Source: Halobaculum sp. CBA1158
GTDB lineage: Archaea > Halobacteriota > Halobacteria > Halobacteriales > Haloferacaceae
Direction: 5' to 3'
Assembly (NCBI RefSeq): GCF_021431925.1
Contig: NZ_CP090372.1
Location: 1-64,000, forward strand
Length of the DNA: 64,000 nucleotides
Part shown: positions 49,978 to 59,251 of the stretch, one piece after another
How positions within the stretch are numbered: the stretch's first letter is position 1
Layout: every line of letters begins with the position of its first letter
Made by a program: the position numbers and the translations under genes
Notes under the pieces: model-generated
The model's input: the letters and a program-made list of their open reading frames with translations, nothing else
What the model was told of the DNA's origin: nothing
The model's database searches: none

Positions 49978-51948
49978 TCAGATCTCGGTGACACGTTCGT
50001 GATCGTCGTCGAGCGCGCGCTCGTCCTCGGGTAACAGCGCGACGACCGGGTACTCGGCGAACCCAGCGATGTACTCGACGAGCGCCGCGATGCGCTCAGA
50101 GTCGATCGCCTCCAACGAGTCCAGCAGGAGCATCGGGACCGTCTCGTACACCTCGTGGACCAGATACCCGGCGAGCGCGAACACGATCCCGGTCACCTCA
50201 CGCTCGCTCTCCGAGAGGTGGTCGACCACGTCCTCGTAGGAGCGGCCGTCGTCAGTCGTGCGGACCACGTGGAGCTCGAACCGACCCTCAGGTCCGTCGC
50301 CGTCGGCCAGCCGTTCGATCCAGATCCGGTCGAGGTTGTCGTACTCGAGGATGTCGAGCACGTCGTCCATGTGCTCGTTGAACCGATCGATGGCGTCGGT
50401 CTCGACGCGTTCGATACGGGTCCGCCGCTCCCGGAGCTCCTCGGCGACGCGCTCGCGCTCGGCCTCCGTCTCCGACTCCTCGGCCAACTCGTCTTCGATC
50501 TCGTCGATCTCGTCGTCCACGTCGCACAACTCCTCCTCCAACCGTCCGAGCTCGAACTCCAACTCGTTGGCCTCCCGGTGACGCTCGAGCAGTTCGCCGC
50601 GGTCCTCGCGTTCCAGTTCCTCGATCCGGGTCTCGAGCTCCTCGATCCGGGTCTCGAGCTCCTCGCGGCGTTCCCGGAGCTCCTCGCGGCGCTTTTCGCG
50701 TCGCTCGCGCTCGCGTTCGACGCGTTCGAGTTCCCGCTCGACCTCCTCGTGCGCGTCGCGTTCGGCGTCGAGGCGATCGAGTTCGTCCTCGAGGTCGTCG
50801 ACGCGGTCGTCGATCTCGCGCAGTCGCTCGCGACGCTCGCTCCGCACGGACCGGAGCCGATCGAGGGTGTCGACGATCGACTCGCGGTCGACCGACGTCC
50901 CGCAGGTCCAGCAGACGACCGACTCGTCGCCGTCGTCGCCCGCGACGAGGCGGTCGGTCGGATCGTCGCCGTCGGCGTGGCCGCCGTGGTCGCCGTCGGC
51001 GTGGCCGGCCTCGCGCAGCGCCTCCGCGACCGCGCTCCCGGTGCCCGAGAGCATCTCCTCGTTGTACCCGATGACGGTCTGCAGCTCCGAGACGACCGAC
51101 TGCACCCGCTCGCGCTCGCGTCGGAGGTCGGCGAGCTCCGACTCGACGCGCGCCTCCTCGTCGTCGTCGACGGGATCGAGCTCGTCGGCGCGCTCGACCA
51201 GTTCGTCGCGTTCCTCCTCGAGCGCCTCGATCCCGCGGATCTCGGCGTCGATGTCGTATCGGACCTCCTCGAGGTCCGAGCGCACCTCGCCCAGCTCCGA
51301 GAGCCGCTCGTCGAGCGCGTCGTCGCGTTCGGACGCCTCCTCGACCGAGGCGTCGATCTCCTCGATGCGTGACTCTTTCTCCTCGAGCCGCTCGGCCGTC
51401 TCCTCGATCTCCGACTCCAGGCGGCTCCGCTCGCGCTCTAACTCCGGCAGGCGCGTCCGGAGCCCCGACAGCTCGTCGAGGCGGTCGTCGAGCCGTCGCT
51501 TCTCGGCCTCGAGGTCTGCGATCTCCTCGTGGATCGACGCGGTGTCGACCGGTCGCATGATGATCTCCCGGAGGTCGTCGCCTCGGCGGACCGCGCGCCT
51601 GGCGGCGTTGTCCTCCAGGAGGAACGCGAACAGGTCGGCAGTCTCGCTGTCCGCGAGATAGGGGTCGCCGTCGAACGCCACGGCGTCGCCGCGACGCAAC
51701 AGCCTGCGAGTGTACCGGTCGTCGCCGATCGATAGCTCGACGTGACCCTCCTCGGCGTCGCCCTTCAGCGACGCGGCGTCGCTCCCCAGCGCCGCCATCA
51801 TCGCGCGGAGGAACGAGGTTCGGTTCGTGGCGTTCCGGCCGGCAAGCACCGTGACGCCGTCCTCGAACGTCACGGTGGTCTCGTCGATCCCGCCGACGTT
51901 CCGGACGTGCACGCGGACGGTGTCGGCCATCGACCGCTGAGAGCTCAT
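49978..51948 (-). CDS. Archaea-specific SMC-related protein (Sph3-like)
   Basis: A 656-residue SMC/Rad50-like protein. The head begins ETTVTFEDGVTVLAGRNATN, where the Walker A Lys is replaced by Arg (GRNATNRTS). Long heptad coiled coils rich in Glu/Arg (about 160-500) surround a central hinge-like part with CWTC, a possible zinc hook. The C-terminal head has the signature LSESEREVTGIVFALAG and MLLLDSLEAID in place of a standard Walker B. This set of motifs is a trait of the family, not damage. Its gene is next to rdfA, as in Haloferax volcanii, where this neighbourhood controls rod shape. Start at 51948; 51930 is an alternative. Confidence 0.88.
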   Translation of the reverse strand: MSSQRSMADTVRVHVRNVGGIDETTVTFEDGVTVLAGRNATNRTSFLRAMMAALGSDAASLKGDAEEGHVELSIGDDRYTRRLLRRGDAVAFDGDPYLADSETADLFAFLLEDNAARRAVRRGDDLREIIMRPVDTASIHEEIADLEAEKRRLDDRLDELSGLRTRLPELERERSRLESEIEETAERLEEKESRIEEIDASVEEASERDDALDERLSELGEVRSDLEEVRYDIDAEIRGIEALEEERDELVERADELDPVDDDEEARVESELADLRRERERVQSVVSELQTVIGYNEEMLSGTGSAVAEALREAGHADGDHGGHADGDDPTDRLVAGDDGDESVVCWTCGTSVDRESIVDTLDRLRSVRSERRERLREIDDRVDDLEDELDRLDAERDAHEEVERELERVERERERREKRREELRERREELETRIEELETRIEELEREDRGELLERHREANELEFELGRLEEELCDVDDEIDEIEDELAEESETEAERERVAEELRERRTRIERVETDAIDRFNEHMDDVLDILEYDNLDRIWIERLADGDGPEGRFELHVVRTTDDGRSYEDVVDHLSESEREVTGIVFALAGYLVHEVYETVPMLLLDSLEAIDSERIAALVEYIAGFAEYPVVALLPEDERALDDDHERVTEI

Positions 51949-52003
51949 TATCCAAGCGTCGGCCCGGGTGTAGTTAAGCGCCGCGTCTCTCTCGATCGGT
52001 GGC

Positions 52004-52636
52004 CTACTCGCCGTCGAGACCGCACTCACACCCGCCGTCGGAGAGCAGTTCCGTCACCGGCGTCGCGGTCCCGCAGTCCTCACAGAACACCCGCACCTCC
52101 ACGATCACGTCGAACTCACCCAGCGCGATCGCCCCCGCTTCCGCCAGCGATTCCAGCCCGTTCTCGGCGACGGCGACGAGTCGTCCTCGAAGCCGCTGGA
52201 CGGTCGTTCGCACCTGCTCGCGCCGGTCGCCCGGGGTGCGTTCCTTCGACGCGCCGCGGTACTCCCGGAGGTAGGTGTGGATCGCCTGATGGGAGACGAA
52301 CTCCGAGCGGAGGCCCTCGGGATCGATCCCGGCGCGCTCCAGCGTCGACTCGGCGTCGACGCGCGCGCCGGCCCCCACGTTCTCGTCGGTCAGCAGCCGG
52401 TAGAGGTTCGCGGCCTCGCCCTCGAGCGGCGGGTCGCCGGCGCGGTCGAGCCGCGCCGACAGCAGTCGCTCGTTGAACCACTCCGCCAGCGTGCGCAGGC
52501 TCTGCGACTCCCGTCCCCGCCCGAGCCACCGGTCTTCCAGTTCCGCACCCGCGCCGGTCATCTCGTACTCGTCGATCAGCCGCCCCACCTTGCTCCGCGT
52601 CGGATCGGGCGTCATCGATTCGCCCCCGTCGGACAT
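52004..52636 (-). CDS. rdfA: Rod-determining factor RdfA
   Basis: A 210-residue protein. The pattern KVGRLIDEYEMTGAGAELED, LRTLAEWFNERLL, VSHQAIHTYLREYRG and a C-terminal zinc-ribbon-like part with CEDC and CECG matches haloarchaeal RdfA. In Haloferax volcanii this factor is needed for the rod cell shape and is encoded beside an SMC-like protein. The exact biochemical role is not known. ATG 52636 is supported by a TATA box (TTTATT, 52661-52666) 27 bases upstream. It is 55 bases ahead of the SMC-related gene and probably co-transcribed. Confidence 0.88.
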   Translation of the reverse strand: MSDGGESMTPDPTRSKVGRLIDEYEMTGAGAELEDRWLGRGRESQSLRTLAEWFNERLLSARLDRAGDPPLEGEAANLYRLLTDENVGAGARVDAESTLERAGIDPEGLRSEFVSHQAIHTYLREYRGASKERTPGDRREQVRTTVQRLRGRLVAVAENGLESLAEAGAIALGEFDVIVEVRVFCEDCGTATPVTELLSDGGCECGLDGE

Positions 52637-53201
52637 ACGCGTTCCTCGCGCACCCCGAGCAATAAACTCCCACACCGTCCGCCCCCGCGCCGGCGTCTCC
52701 GGTCTCGCGTCCCCGGTGGGATCGGCGTCGCCGTCGCGACCGAACTGACGCGATCCGAACCCGCAACTCCGATTTAACATATTTCGTATGGTTATTTTCA
52801 AATGTACAAGAACAGTTACTTCTGATCGCCATGAAATTCCATGACCTCCGAGGTGTCTCGGACCCTCGCAACTGTCGCGTTCGAGCGCGTCGATTCGGGA
52901 CTGAACGCGCCCCTAACCCGTGGACGCCGCTCCGAGCAGGAGCGATCGAGAGTCACGAATACCCACTCGAACGATGTCAGCGATGTCGAGTCTCTGTCGA
53001 CTCCCCGAAGCAGCGGACCGACCGCACAGCCGGTATCGAGTCGGATCGTTCCCGTAGCCGTGAACCGTGACGCGCTCGGGTCGGGGAGTACCGTCCCGTC
53101 GGGCCAGTTGGAATCAATCGTCAATTGCTGGCAACGTATTCGATTTAATACTACTCGTTTGATCTGATATATCGACCGACGAGATCGGTTCCGGTGTCGG
53201 G
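52637..53201. other. Intergenic region upstream of rdfA
   Basis: This 565-base gap contains the rdfA TATA box at 52661-52666, then two unusually AT-rich patches (about 52,770-52,830 and 53,120-53,175). Short open frames on both strands show no family resemblance or clear start signals, and I do not call them genes. An unrecognised small RNA cannot be excluded. Confidence 0.5.
52661..52666 (-). promoter_or_regulatory. TATA box of rdfA
   Basis: On the minus strand this reads TTTATT, centred about 27 bases before the rdfA ATG, the usual position for a leaderless haloarchaeal transcript. It supports the start chosen. Confidence 0.6.
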
Positions 53202-54596
53202 TCAGTAGGTGTCGAGATCGGCGACGCTCGCCTCGACCTCGCGCACGCGCTCGCGACCCGCCTCGGCGGACTCGGCGACCGTCCGAAGCCGGTCCTCCAG
53301 CGTCTCGATCTCGGCGACGGCGTCCTCGACCATTCCGGCGACCTCCTGGGTCGAACGCGCCTGGTCGTCCGTGGCGGCGGCGACCTGCGAGGAACCCTCG
53401 GCCGTCTCCGAGACGGCCTCGGCGATGTCGTCGAACACGCCGTCGACGCTGGCGACGCGGTCGGCGGCCGCCTCGACGTCGTCGGTCGTGTCGGCCAGGA
53501 GGTCGTCGACCTCGCGGCTCCGGGTCTGGACCTCCTCGACGAGGCGTTCGACGCGCTCGGCGTGCTCCTGGCTCTCCTCGGCGAGTTCCTTCACCTCGTC
53601 GGCGACGACGGCGAATCCGGACCCCGCCTCGCCCGCCCGCGCGGCCTCGATCGACGCGTTGAGCGCGAGCATGTTCGTCTGGTCGGCGATGGAGTCGATC
53701 AGGTCGATCACGTCGCCGATCTCCCCCGCGTGCTCGGTCAGCGACTCGACGGCCTGACGCATCTCCTCCGTGGAGTCGTCGACGCGCTCCATCGCGTCGG
53801 CGGCCTCGCCGGCGGCGTCGTCGCCGTCGGCGACGAGGTCGTCCGCGCGTTCGCTCGCGCGCTCGACCTCCTCGGCGCTGGCGGCGATCTCCTCGATCGT
53901 CGCGCTCTGGTCGCTCATCTCCCCGGAAATGTCTCGCAGGCGGTCGATCTGCTCGCGCGCGAACTCGTCGGCGTCGTCGGTGAACTCCGCGACGTTCTCG
54001 ACCGCCTCCTCGAGTTCCGCGGTGCGCCCGAGTACGTCCTCGCTGACGCGGGTCCCCAGCTCCTCGAGTCGCTTGCGGCGCTCGACGTGGTCGGTCACGT
54101 CGGCGGCGATGGAGAACGCCCCGACGGCGTCGCCGTCGGGGTCTCGAAGCGGGACGGCGTACACCTGCAACGCCTTGTCGATGTGATCGATCTCGCGGAT
54201 CGAGTCCTCGCTGATCGTCTCGTTCTCGCGGGCCACCTCCTCGGCGAGCGTCTCGTCGGTCCCCTTCGTTCCGAGCAGGTCGTGGGCGTTCGACCCGACC
54301 GCCTCCGACTCCGCGATCCCCGTCATCTCCGTGTGCGCCCCGTTCCAGTGAGTGATCGTCCCGGCGTCGTCGACGACGAGCGCGCTCTCGGGCAGTTGCT
54401 CGACCAGTTGGTCGAAGGCGTTGCGCCAGAACGTCGCCTCCAGTTCGTGCCGACGCGCCTCGGTCTCGGGCGACGCACGGTCGAGATACGCGGACGCCAG
54501 TTGCTCGGCCCCGCCCGTGCTCGCTCTCGGCTCCGGATCCGTCCCGTCGGTTTCCCCACCTCCCGTCGGGGAGGGCGGCGTGTCGGGTTTCGACAT
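53202..54596 (-). CDS. Soluble methyl-accepting chemotaxis (taxis) transducer with PAS domain
   Basis: A 464-residue cytoplasmic transducer with no membrane helix. A PAS domain (about 60-175) has [22 protein letters not shown] long coiled-coil signalling region follows, with the hairpin tip [20 protein letters not shown] and [16 protein letters not shown], the site that contacts CheA/CheW. Glu/Gln-rich stretches around the tip are likely methylation helices. It would sense an internal cue such as redox or energy state and bias the archaellum motor. Upstream of it is a 153-base gap; no che genes are within the window. Confidence 0.93.
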   Translation of the reverse strand: MSKPDTPPSPTGGGETDGTDPEPRASTGGAEQLASAYLDRASPETEARRHELEATFWRNAFDQLVEQLPESALVVDDAGTITHWNGAHTEMTGIAESEAVGSNAHDLLGTKGTDETLAEEVARENETISEDSIREIDHIDKALQVYAVPLRDPDGDAVGAFSIAADVTDHVERRKRLEELGTRVSEDVLGRTAELEEAVENVAEFTDDADEFAREQIDRLRDISGEMSDQSATIEEIAASAEEVERASERADDLVADGDDAAGEAADAMERVDDSTEEMRQAVESLTEHAGEIGDVIDLIDSIADQTNMLALNASIEAARAGEAGSGFAVVADEVKELAEESQEHAERVERLVEEVQTRSREVDDLLADTTDDVEAAADRVASVDGVFDDIAEAVSETAEGSSQVAAATDDQARSTQEVAGMVEDAVAEIETLEDRLRTVAESAEAGRERVREVEASVADLDTY

Positions 54597-54749
54597 CGTA
54601 CAGGTCGATTCCGGCCGACCGTGGTATAGCTTCGGCGTCAGTTATCGGAGCGGATACTTGGACCTCACATCACCGAGGGTCCCGCGCCCCCGACGGACGC
54701 GCCTGCGGGTATCGTGAGGATTTAACTCCGGACGGCTCCAGGTGTGGAT

Positions 54750-55076
54750 ATGGTGTTAAACGACGACCTCGAGGAGCGTCCGGAAGCGGCGGACGAGCTT
54801 CGCGCCCGCGCCGCCGACGCCCCGCGCTCGGAGGACATCGACGTGACCGACGTGTTCGACGACCGATTCGTCGCCGAACACACCGACTTCGACACCTTCG
54901 ACGACCTGGTCGCGGCCAGTCCGTCCGACGCCGAGTCGGCCGCCGAACTCGAGTTGGTGCCCGACGGCACCTGGGACGAGTTCGTCGCCGAGCACACGGT
55001 CTTCGACGACGAGGAGGAACTCGTGTTGGAGGCGCGCGATCACTGGGTCGCGACCCAACTCGACATCGAGGCGTAG
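54750..55076 (+). CDS. Small acidic haloarchaeal protein of unknown function
   Basis: A 108-residue, strongly acidic protein. It has two related stretches, DRFVAEHTDFDTFDDLVAAS and DEFVAEHTVFDDEEELVLEA, suggesting an internal duplication of a short helical unit (FVAEHT-x-F-D). No Cys, signal peptide or membrane segment is present. ATG 54750 is preferred; a GTG two codons upstream is also in frame. It resembles conserved haloarchaeal hypotheticals, but I cannot name a family. Confidence 0.7.
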   Translation: MVLNDDLEERPEAADELRARAADAPRSEDIDVTDVFDDRFVAEHTDFDTFDDLVAASPSDAESAAELELVPDGTWDEFVAEHTVFDDEEELVLEARDHWVATQLDIEA

Positions 55077-55170
55077 CGGCCCGTCGCCCGGTATATATAT
55101 CCGGGGACCGACTCCCGGGATCTGACAGCCACGCGCCGGCCCTTTGCCGACGTGCGGCGAACCGTCGTCC

Positions 55171-55647
55171 ATGGCAACCGAGGATCCCAGCAGCGACGGG
55201 AGCGAACTGACCGACGCGGGAATCGACGAACTGTTACGGACGGTCGGATACGGGACGCTCTCGCTGGCGCGTGACGGCGAGGCGTACGGGATCCCGGTCT
55301 CCTTCGGCTACGACGGCGACCGGGTGTTCCTGTACCTGATCCGCTTCGGCGACGACAGCGAGAAGCTCGACTTCGCCGCCGAAACCGAACAAGCGAGCCT
55401 CACGGTCCTCGACGTCAACGACCGATTCGACTGGTCCAGCGTCGTGGTACGGGGAACGCTCGCGGCGGCCGAGGACGTGGACCACGCGGAGGACGTCATC
55501 GACGACAACGCCTGGCATCCGAGCCTGTTCGCGAGCGGGACCGACGGGGCGATGACCGAGGTTCGCCGGATGACGCTGTCGGTCGAGGAGGCGAGCGGCC
55601 GCGTCGGCGCGTCGTACGCGGAGAACGTCCCCGAGGCCGGAGAGTAG
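55171..55647 (+). CDS. Pyridoxamine 5'-phosphate oxidase-family (split-barrel flavin-binding) protein
   Basis: A 158-residue protein beginning at ATG 55171 (MATEDPSSDG). The split beta-barrel pattern is RTVGYGTLSLARDGEAYGIP, VSFGYDGDRVFLYLIRF and KLDFAAETEQASLTVLD. It then has SVVVRGTLAAAEDVDHAED. Such proteins bind FMN, F420 or heme and are often nitro- or quinone-reductase-like, so the true cofactor is unknown. It lies alone between a small acidic protein and the aldehyde dehydrogenase. A short tandem repeat begins at its stop codon. Confidence 0.85.
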   Translation: MATEDPSSDGSELTDAGIDELLRTVGYGTLSLARDGEAYGIPVSFGYDGDRVFLYLIRFGDDSEKLDFAAETEQASLTVLDVNDRFDWSSVVVRGTLAAAEDVDHAEDVIDDNAWHPSLFASGTDGAMTEVRRMTLSVEEASGRVGASYAENVPEAGE

Positions 55648-55693
55648 CCCGAGACCTGAGAGTAGCCCGACGCCTGAGGGTAGTCCGAGGCCT
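55640..55693. repeat. 18-bp tandem repeat over a stop codon
   Basis: Three units at 55640-55657, 55658-55675 and 55676-55693, consensus GAGAGTAGCCCGAGACCT, with a partial fourth. Because the unit is a multiple of three, each copy repeats the gene's TAG in frame. Confidence 0.8.
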
Positions 55694-55747
55694 GAGAGTC
55701 GTTCGCTGCCGAAGCGGGCGGGGTACCCCGCCGTTGCGACGCCCTCC

Positions 55748-57241
55748 TCAGAAGGGGTACTCGCGCGGCTCGTGCTGCAGCGAGATCCACTTGGTCTCGG
55801 TGACCTCGTTGAGGAACTCGTCGGTGTTGTACCCGCCCATCCCGGAGGCGTTAGTGCCGCTGAAGGGCACGTGCGCCTCGTCGTTGATCGGCTGGTCGTT
55901 CACGTGGACCATTCCCGTGTCGAGGCGGTCGGCGATGCGCTTGCCCGCGCCCACGTCGCCTGCGTGCACAGACCCGGAGAGGCCGTACTCGGTGTCGTTG
56001 GCCAGTTCGACGGCCTCGTCCACGTCCGAGAACGGGATGACCGGCGCGATGGGGCCGAAGTGCTCGAAGCAGGCGGCGGACATGTCGTTGGTCACGTCCG
56101 ACAGGACCGTCGGCGCGACGACCAGCGAGTCGTCGACGCCGTCCACGTCGACGGTGTGGCCGCCCGTCTCGAGGGTCGCGCCGGCGTCGAGCGTCTCGTC
56201 GACGTACTCCAACATCTCGTCGCGCTGGGACTCGTCGATGATCGGCCCGACGATCACGCCCTCCTCGTGGGCCGACCCCGCCGGCAGCGACTCGGCGCGC
56301 TCGGTGAGTCGCTTGACGTACTCGTCGTACACCGACTCCTGGACGAGGTGGCGGTTGATCGAGATGCACACCTGCCCCTGGTGGACGAACGAGCCGAAGA
56401 CGGCGGCGTCGATGGCCTGATCGAGGTCTGCGTCCTCCGTGACGAGGTGGACGTTGTTCCCGCCGAGTTCCATCGCCGGCGTCGCGAGGTTCTCGGCGGC
56501 CTTCGAGGCGACGCGTCGGCCGACGGGCGTCGACCCCGTGAACGCGACGACGTTGCTCTCGGGGTGGCTCGCGACCCGGTCGCCGATCTCGGAGCCGCGA
56601 CCCGTGACGACGTTCAGCACGCCCTCGGGTAGCCCCGCGGCCTCGAACAGCTTCGCGAACACCAGCCCGCCCGTGACCGGCGTGTTCGTCGCCGGCTTCA
56701 GGACGACCGAGTTGCCGGCGGCGATGGCGGGCGCGACCGCCCGCATCGAGAGGTTCAGCGGGAAGTTCCACGGCGAGATGACCGTGACGACGCCGCTGGG
56801 CTCGCGCTGGACGATGTTCTCCTTGCCCGGGATGTTGGAGACCGCGTGCTCGCCTTTCATCCGACGGGGAATCGTCGCCGCCTCCGCGGCCTGGTCGGCC
56901 GCGAGATGGACGGAGGTGCCCCCCATCGCCGGCGGGACACCACCGGCCTCGCTCGCGAGCAGCCCGATGATCTCCTCGTCGTGCTCCTCGAGCAGTTCCA
57001 GCATCGAGTTGATCACTTCCTCGCGTCGCGCGGGCGGAGCCTCCCCCCACTCCTCTTGCGCCTCGGCTGCGGCCTCGTAGGCGGCGTCCACGTCCGCCTC
57101 GGTGCCGCGTGCCACGTGGGTGAACGTCTCCCGCGTCGAGGGGTCCTCGACGGCGATGGTCTCACCGTCCTCGGCCTCGCGCCACTCGCCGTCGATGTAC
57201 AGTCGGCTCCAGTCGGTGTCCGCGGAGAGGTCAAGCGACAT
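55748..57241 (-). CDS. Aldehyde dehydrogenase (NAD(P)-dependent)
   Basis: A 497-residue enzyme oxidising an aldehyde to the acid. VISPWNFPLNLSMRAVAPA and KPATNTPVTGGLVFAKLFE bind the cofactor. FTGSTPVGRRVASKAAENL is the NAD loop, the general base Glu is in MELGGNN, and the nucleophile Cys in GQVCISINR. The C-terminal FSDVDEAVELANDTEYGLSGS is standard. Full length and intact. Neighbours are gentisate-pathway genes, so an aromatic aldehyde such as salicylaldehyde or benzaldehyde is a reasonable substrate (inference). ATG 57241 is used; it is divergent from the FAH-family gene. Confidence 0.92.
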   Translation of the reverse strand: MSLDLSADTDWSRLYIDGEWREAEDGETIAVEDPSTRETFTHVARGTEADVDAAYEAAAEAQEEWGEAPPARREEVINSMLELLEEHDEEIIGLLASEAGGVPPAMGGTSVHLAADQAAEAATIPRRMKGEHAVSNIPGKENIVQREPSGVVTVISPWNFPLNLSMRAVAPAIAAGNSVVLKPATNTPVTGGLVFAKLFEAAGLPEGVLNVVTGRGSEIGDRVASHPESNVVAFTGSTPVGRRVASKAAENLATPAMELGGNNVHLVTEDADLDQAIDAAVFGSFVHQGQVCISINRHLVQESVYDEYVKRLTERAESLPAGSAHEEGVIVGPIIDESQRDEMLEYVDETLDAGATLETGGHTVDVDGVDDSLVVAPTVLSDVTNDMSAACFEHFGPIAPVIPFSDVDEAVELANDTEYGLSGSVHAGDVGAGKRIADRLDTGMVHVNDQPINDEAHVPFSGTNASGMGGYNTDEFLNEVTETKWISLQHEPREYPF

Positions 57242-57347
57242 CGTCACGCACGTTCACGCTGTGTCGACATAGTGCGGCGCTCACCGGATCGATTTGCCGG
57301 TATTTTTGGCCGCTTCTCGCGCCCGTTCCGCTTCCCGAAGGGGACGA

Positions 57348-57353
57348 TTTATA
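57348..57353 (+). promoter_or_regulatory. TATA box of the FAH-family gene
   Basis: TTTATA lies 25-30 bases before the GTG start at 57378, fitting a leaderless transcript and confirming that start. Confidence 0.7.
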
Positions 57354-57377
57354 CCGTTCTTGAGCGCAACACTAGGC

Positions 57378-58253
57378 GTGAAGTTCGTTCGCTTCAACGA
57401 GGACCGACTGGGCCTCCTGACCGACGACGACGGCATCGTGGACCTGACTGACCGGCTGGGCATCGAGTCGCACGACCCGCTCCAGACGTACATCCGCGGC
57501 GACTATGACGCCGGCGAGTACGCCGACGCCGAGCCCGACTACGACCGCTCGGAGGTGACGCTCGGCTCGCCCGTCCACCGTCCGGGCAAGGTGATCGCCG
57601 CGCCCCTCAACTACGAGAACCACATCGAGGAGGCGATCGCCGACAAGGACATCACCACCGAGGAGTGGTTCTCGATCAAGGACAAGGGGTACTTCCTGAA
57701 GGCCCCCTCCAGCGTCGTCGGCGCGGACGACGGCGTCGAGCTCCCGTTCTCGGACCGCCGCGTCGACCACGAGATCGAACTCGCGTTCGTGATGGGCGAC
57801 GACGTGAAGAACGTCGACGCCGAGGACGCGTGGGACCACATCTTCGGCTACACGATCCTGCTCGACATCTCCGTGCGCGGCGACCAGGACCGCTCGAACC
57901 GCAAGTCGTACGACACCTTCACCGTCATCGGGCCGAGCGTCGTCACGGCCGACGAGATCGACGACCCGCAGGACCTGGAGATGGAACTGCAGTTGAACGG
58001 CGAGACCCGCCAGCAGGAGAACACCGGGGACATGGTGTACACCTGCGCGGACGTGGTGCAGTACGCCTCGCTGGGCGCGACGATCGAGGCCGGCGACGTG
58101 ATCACCACAGGGACGCCCGAGGGCGTCAGCCAGCTCCACGGCGGCGACACCATCGACGCCGAGATCGAGGACGTGGGCGCGATGTCGGTCGACGTGACCG
58201 AGCGCGACGTGCGGTTCGCGGACGTGAACGTTGCGAAGGGCGGCCAGGAGTAG
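57378..58253 (+). CDS. Fumarylacetoacetase-family hydrolase (fumarylpyruvate hydrolase candidate)
   Basis: A 291-residue enzyme starting at GTG 57378. The first 60 residues are the short N-terminal domain (VKFVRFNEDRLGLLTDDDG). The catalytic domain has VIAAPLNYENHIEEA, then FLKAPSSVVGADDGVELPF, DHEIELAFVMGDDVK with the metal-binding acidic residues, and TTGTPEGVSQLHGGDTIDAE. These hydrolases split C-C bonds of acylpyruvates. With gentisate dioxygenase nearby it could cleave fumarylpyruvate to fumarate and pyruvate, the last step of the pathway. A maleylpyruvate isomerase is not seen in the window. Confidence 0.9.
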   Translation: MKFVRFNEDRLGLLTDDDGIVDLTDRLGIESHDPLQTYIRGDYDAGEYADAEPDYDRSEVTLGSPVHRPGKVIAAPLNYENHIEEAIADKDITTEEWFSIKDKGYFLKAPSSVVGADDGVELPFSDRRVDHEIELAFVMGDDVKNVDAEDAWDHIFGYTILLDISVRGDQDRSNRKSYDTFTVIGPSVVTADEIDDPQDLEMELQLNGETRQQENTGDMVYTCADVVQYASLGATIEAGDVITTGTPEGVSQLHGGDTIDAEIEDVGAMSVDVTERDVRFADVNVAKGGQE

Positions 58254-58424
58254 GGCTCTCACTCTCAGGGCGAGGGTAACGCCCGCTCTGCCGCGATCTG
58301 TAATTTCTTGCCGCGACCCGTCGTGAATGCGTGTGGCGCGTTCATCGATCGATCTCCCGCACGACGCGAGCGGGAGACGGTCCGGTCGTCTCCGCCTCGC
58401 CCGTGAGTCGCGTCCGGAGGCACC

Positions 58425-59141
58425 TCACGCGGTCTCGAGGAGTACCTCGGCGGTCCGTCCGGGGGCCGAGAGGAACGGCGAGTGACTCGTGTCGAGCGTG
58501 TGGACCTCCGCACACGGCAACGCCTCGTACATTCGTTCTTGCGCCTCAGGCGTGATCGCTCGGTCGGCCGTACAGCTGACGTACACCCGCCGAACGCTCC
58601 CGAATTGGTCCTCGGTCGTCTCCACGGGCGCGGACATCGCGGCGAGCGACTCCGGCCGGAGCAGCGATCGTGCGAGCGTCACGTCCTCGGGCGAGCAGTC
58701 CGCGTAGAACGACTCGTCGATCGCGTCGTCGGCGACGGTTGTGAGTCCGGCCTCCTCGTCCAACTGGAAGTTCCGCGTGACGACCGACTCCTCGTCGGTC
58801 TGGGCGTAGTCGAGGAGCGACTCGCCGGACTCGGGGAGGAACGCCGAGAGGTAAACGAGCGCGTCGACGGCCTCGGGAGAGCGCTCTGCGACCCCCGTGA
58901 TCACCATCCCCGCCATGCTGTGGCCGACGAGTACGGTCCTGCTGTCCGTCTCTCGAACGGCGTCGTCGACCCGGTCAACGAAGTCCTCCAGCGTCGCCTC
59001 TGCGACCGGACCGGTGTCGGTTCCGTGGCCGGGAAGGTCGACGGCGACGACCTCGTGGCCCGCGTTCTCCAGTCGGGGTACCACTTTGTACCACGCCCAA
59101 GCCCCGTGCCAGGCTCCGTGGACCAGCACGAACGTCGTCAT
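58425..59141 (-). CDS. Alpha/beta hydrolase, SABP2/methylesterase-like
   Basis: A 238-residue hydrolase. TTFVLVHGAWHGAWAWYKVV forms the oxyanion region. The catalytic Ser is in VLVGHSMAGM, the acid is probably the Asp in CTADRAITPEAQE and the His is in LDTSHSPFLSAP. The overall pattern is that of the plant SABP2/methyl-jasmonate esterase and hydroxynitrile-lyase group, which contains methyl-salicylate esterase. Given gentisate and aldehyde genes alongside, cleavage of an aromatic ester is a candidate role. Haloarchaeal members are uncharacterised, as far as I know. Confidence 0.85.
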   Translation of the reverse strand: MTTFVLVHGAWHGAWAWYKVVPRLENAGHEVVAVDLPGHGTDTGPVAEATLEDFVDRVDDAVRETDSRTVLVGHSMAGMVITGVAERSPEAVDALVYLSAFLPESGESLLDYAQTDEESVVTRNFQLDEEAGLTTVADDAIDESFYADCSPEDVTLARSLLRPESLAAMSAPVETTEDQFGSVRRVYVSCTADRAITPEAQERMYEALPCAEVHTLDTSHSPFLSAPGRTAEVLLETA

Positions 59142-59251
59142 CGGTGACCAACTCCGGCGTCAGGTCGGGTTACTTCCATAGAAATACCTCATAACCCTGT
59201 GTCATAACGGTTCTCCCTCGGACGGGAATGGAGAGCGCTTCGGCGGGCGGC

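Noticed and set aside
52816-53167. Short open frames on both strands in the gap before rdfA
   Set aside because: No recognisable family, no start signal, and composition not like haloarchaeal acidic proteins; both strands are open only because the region is short.
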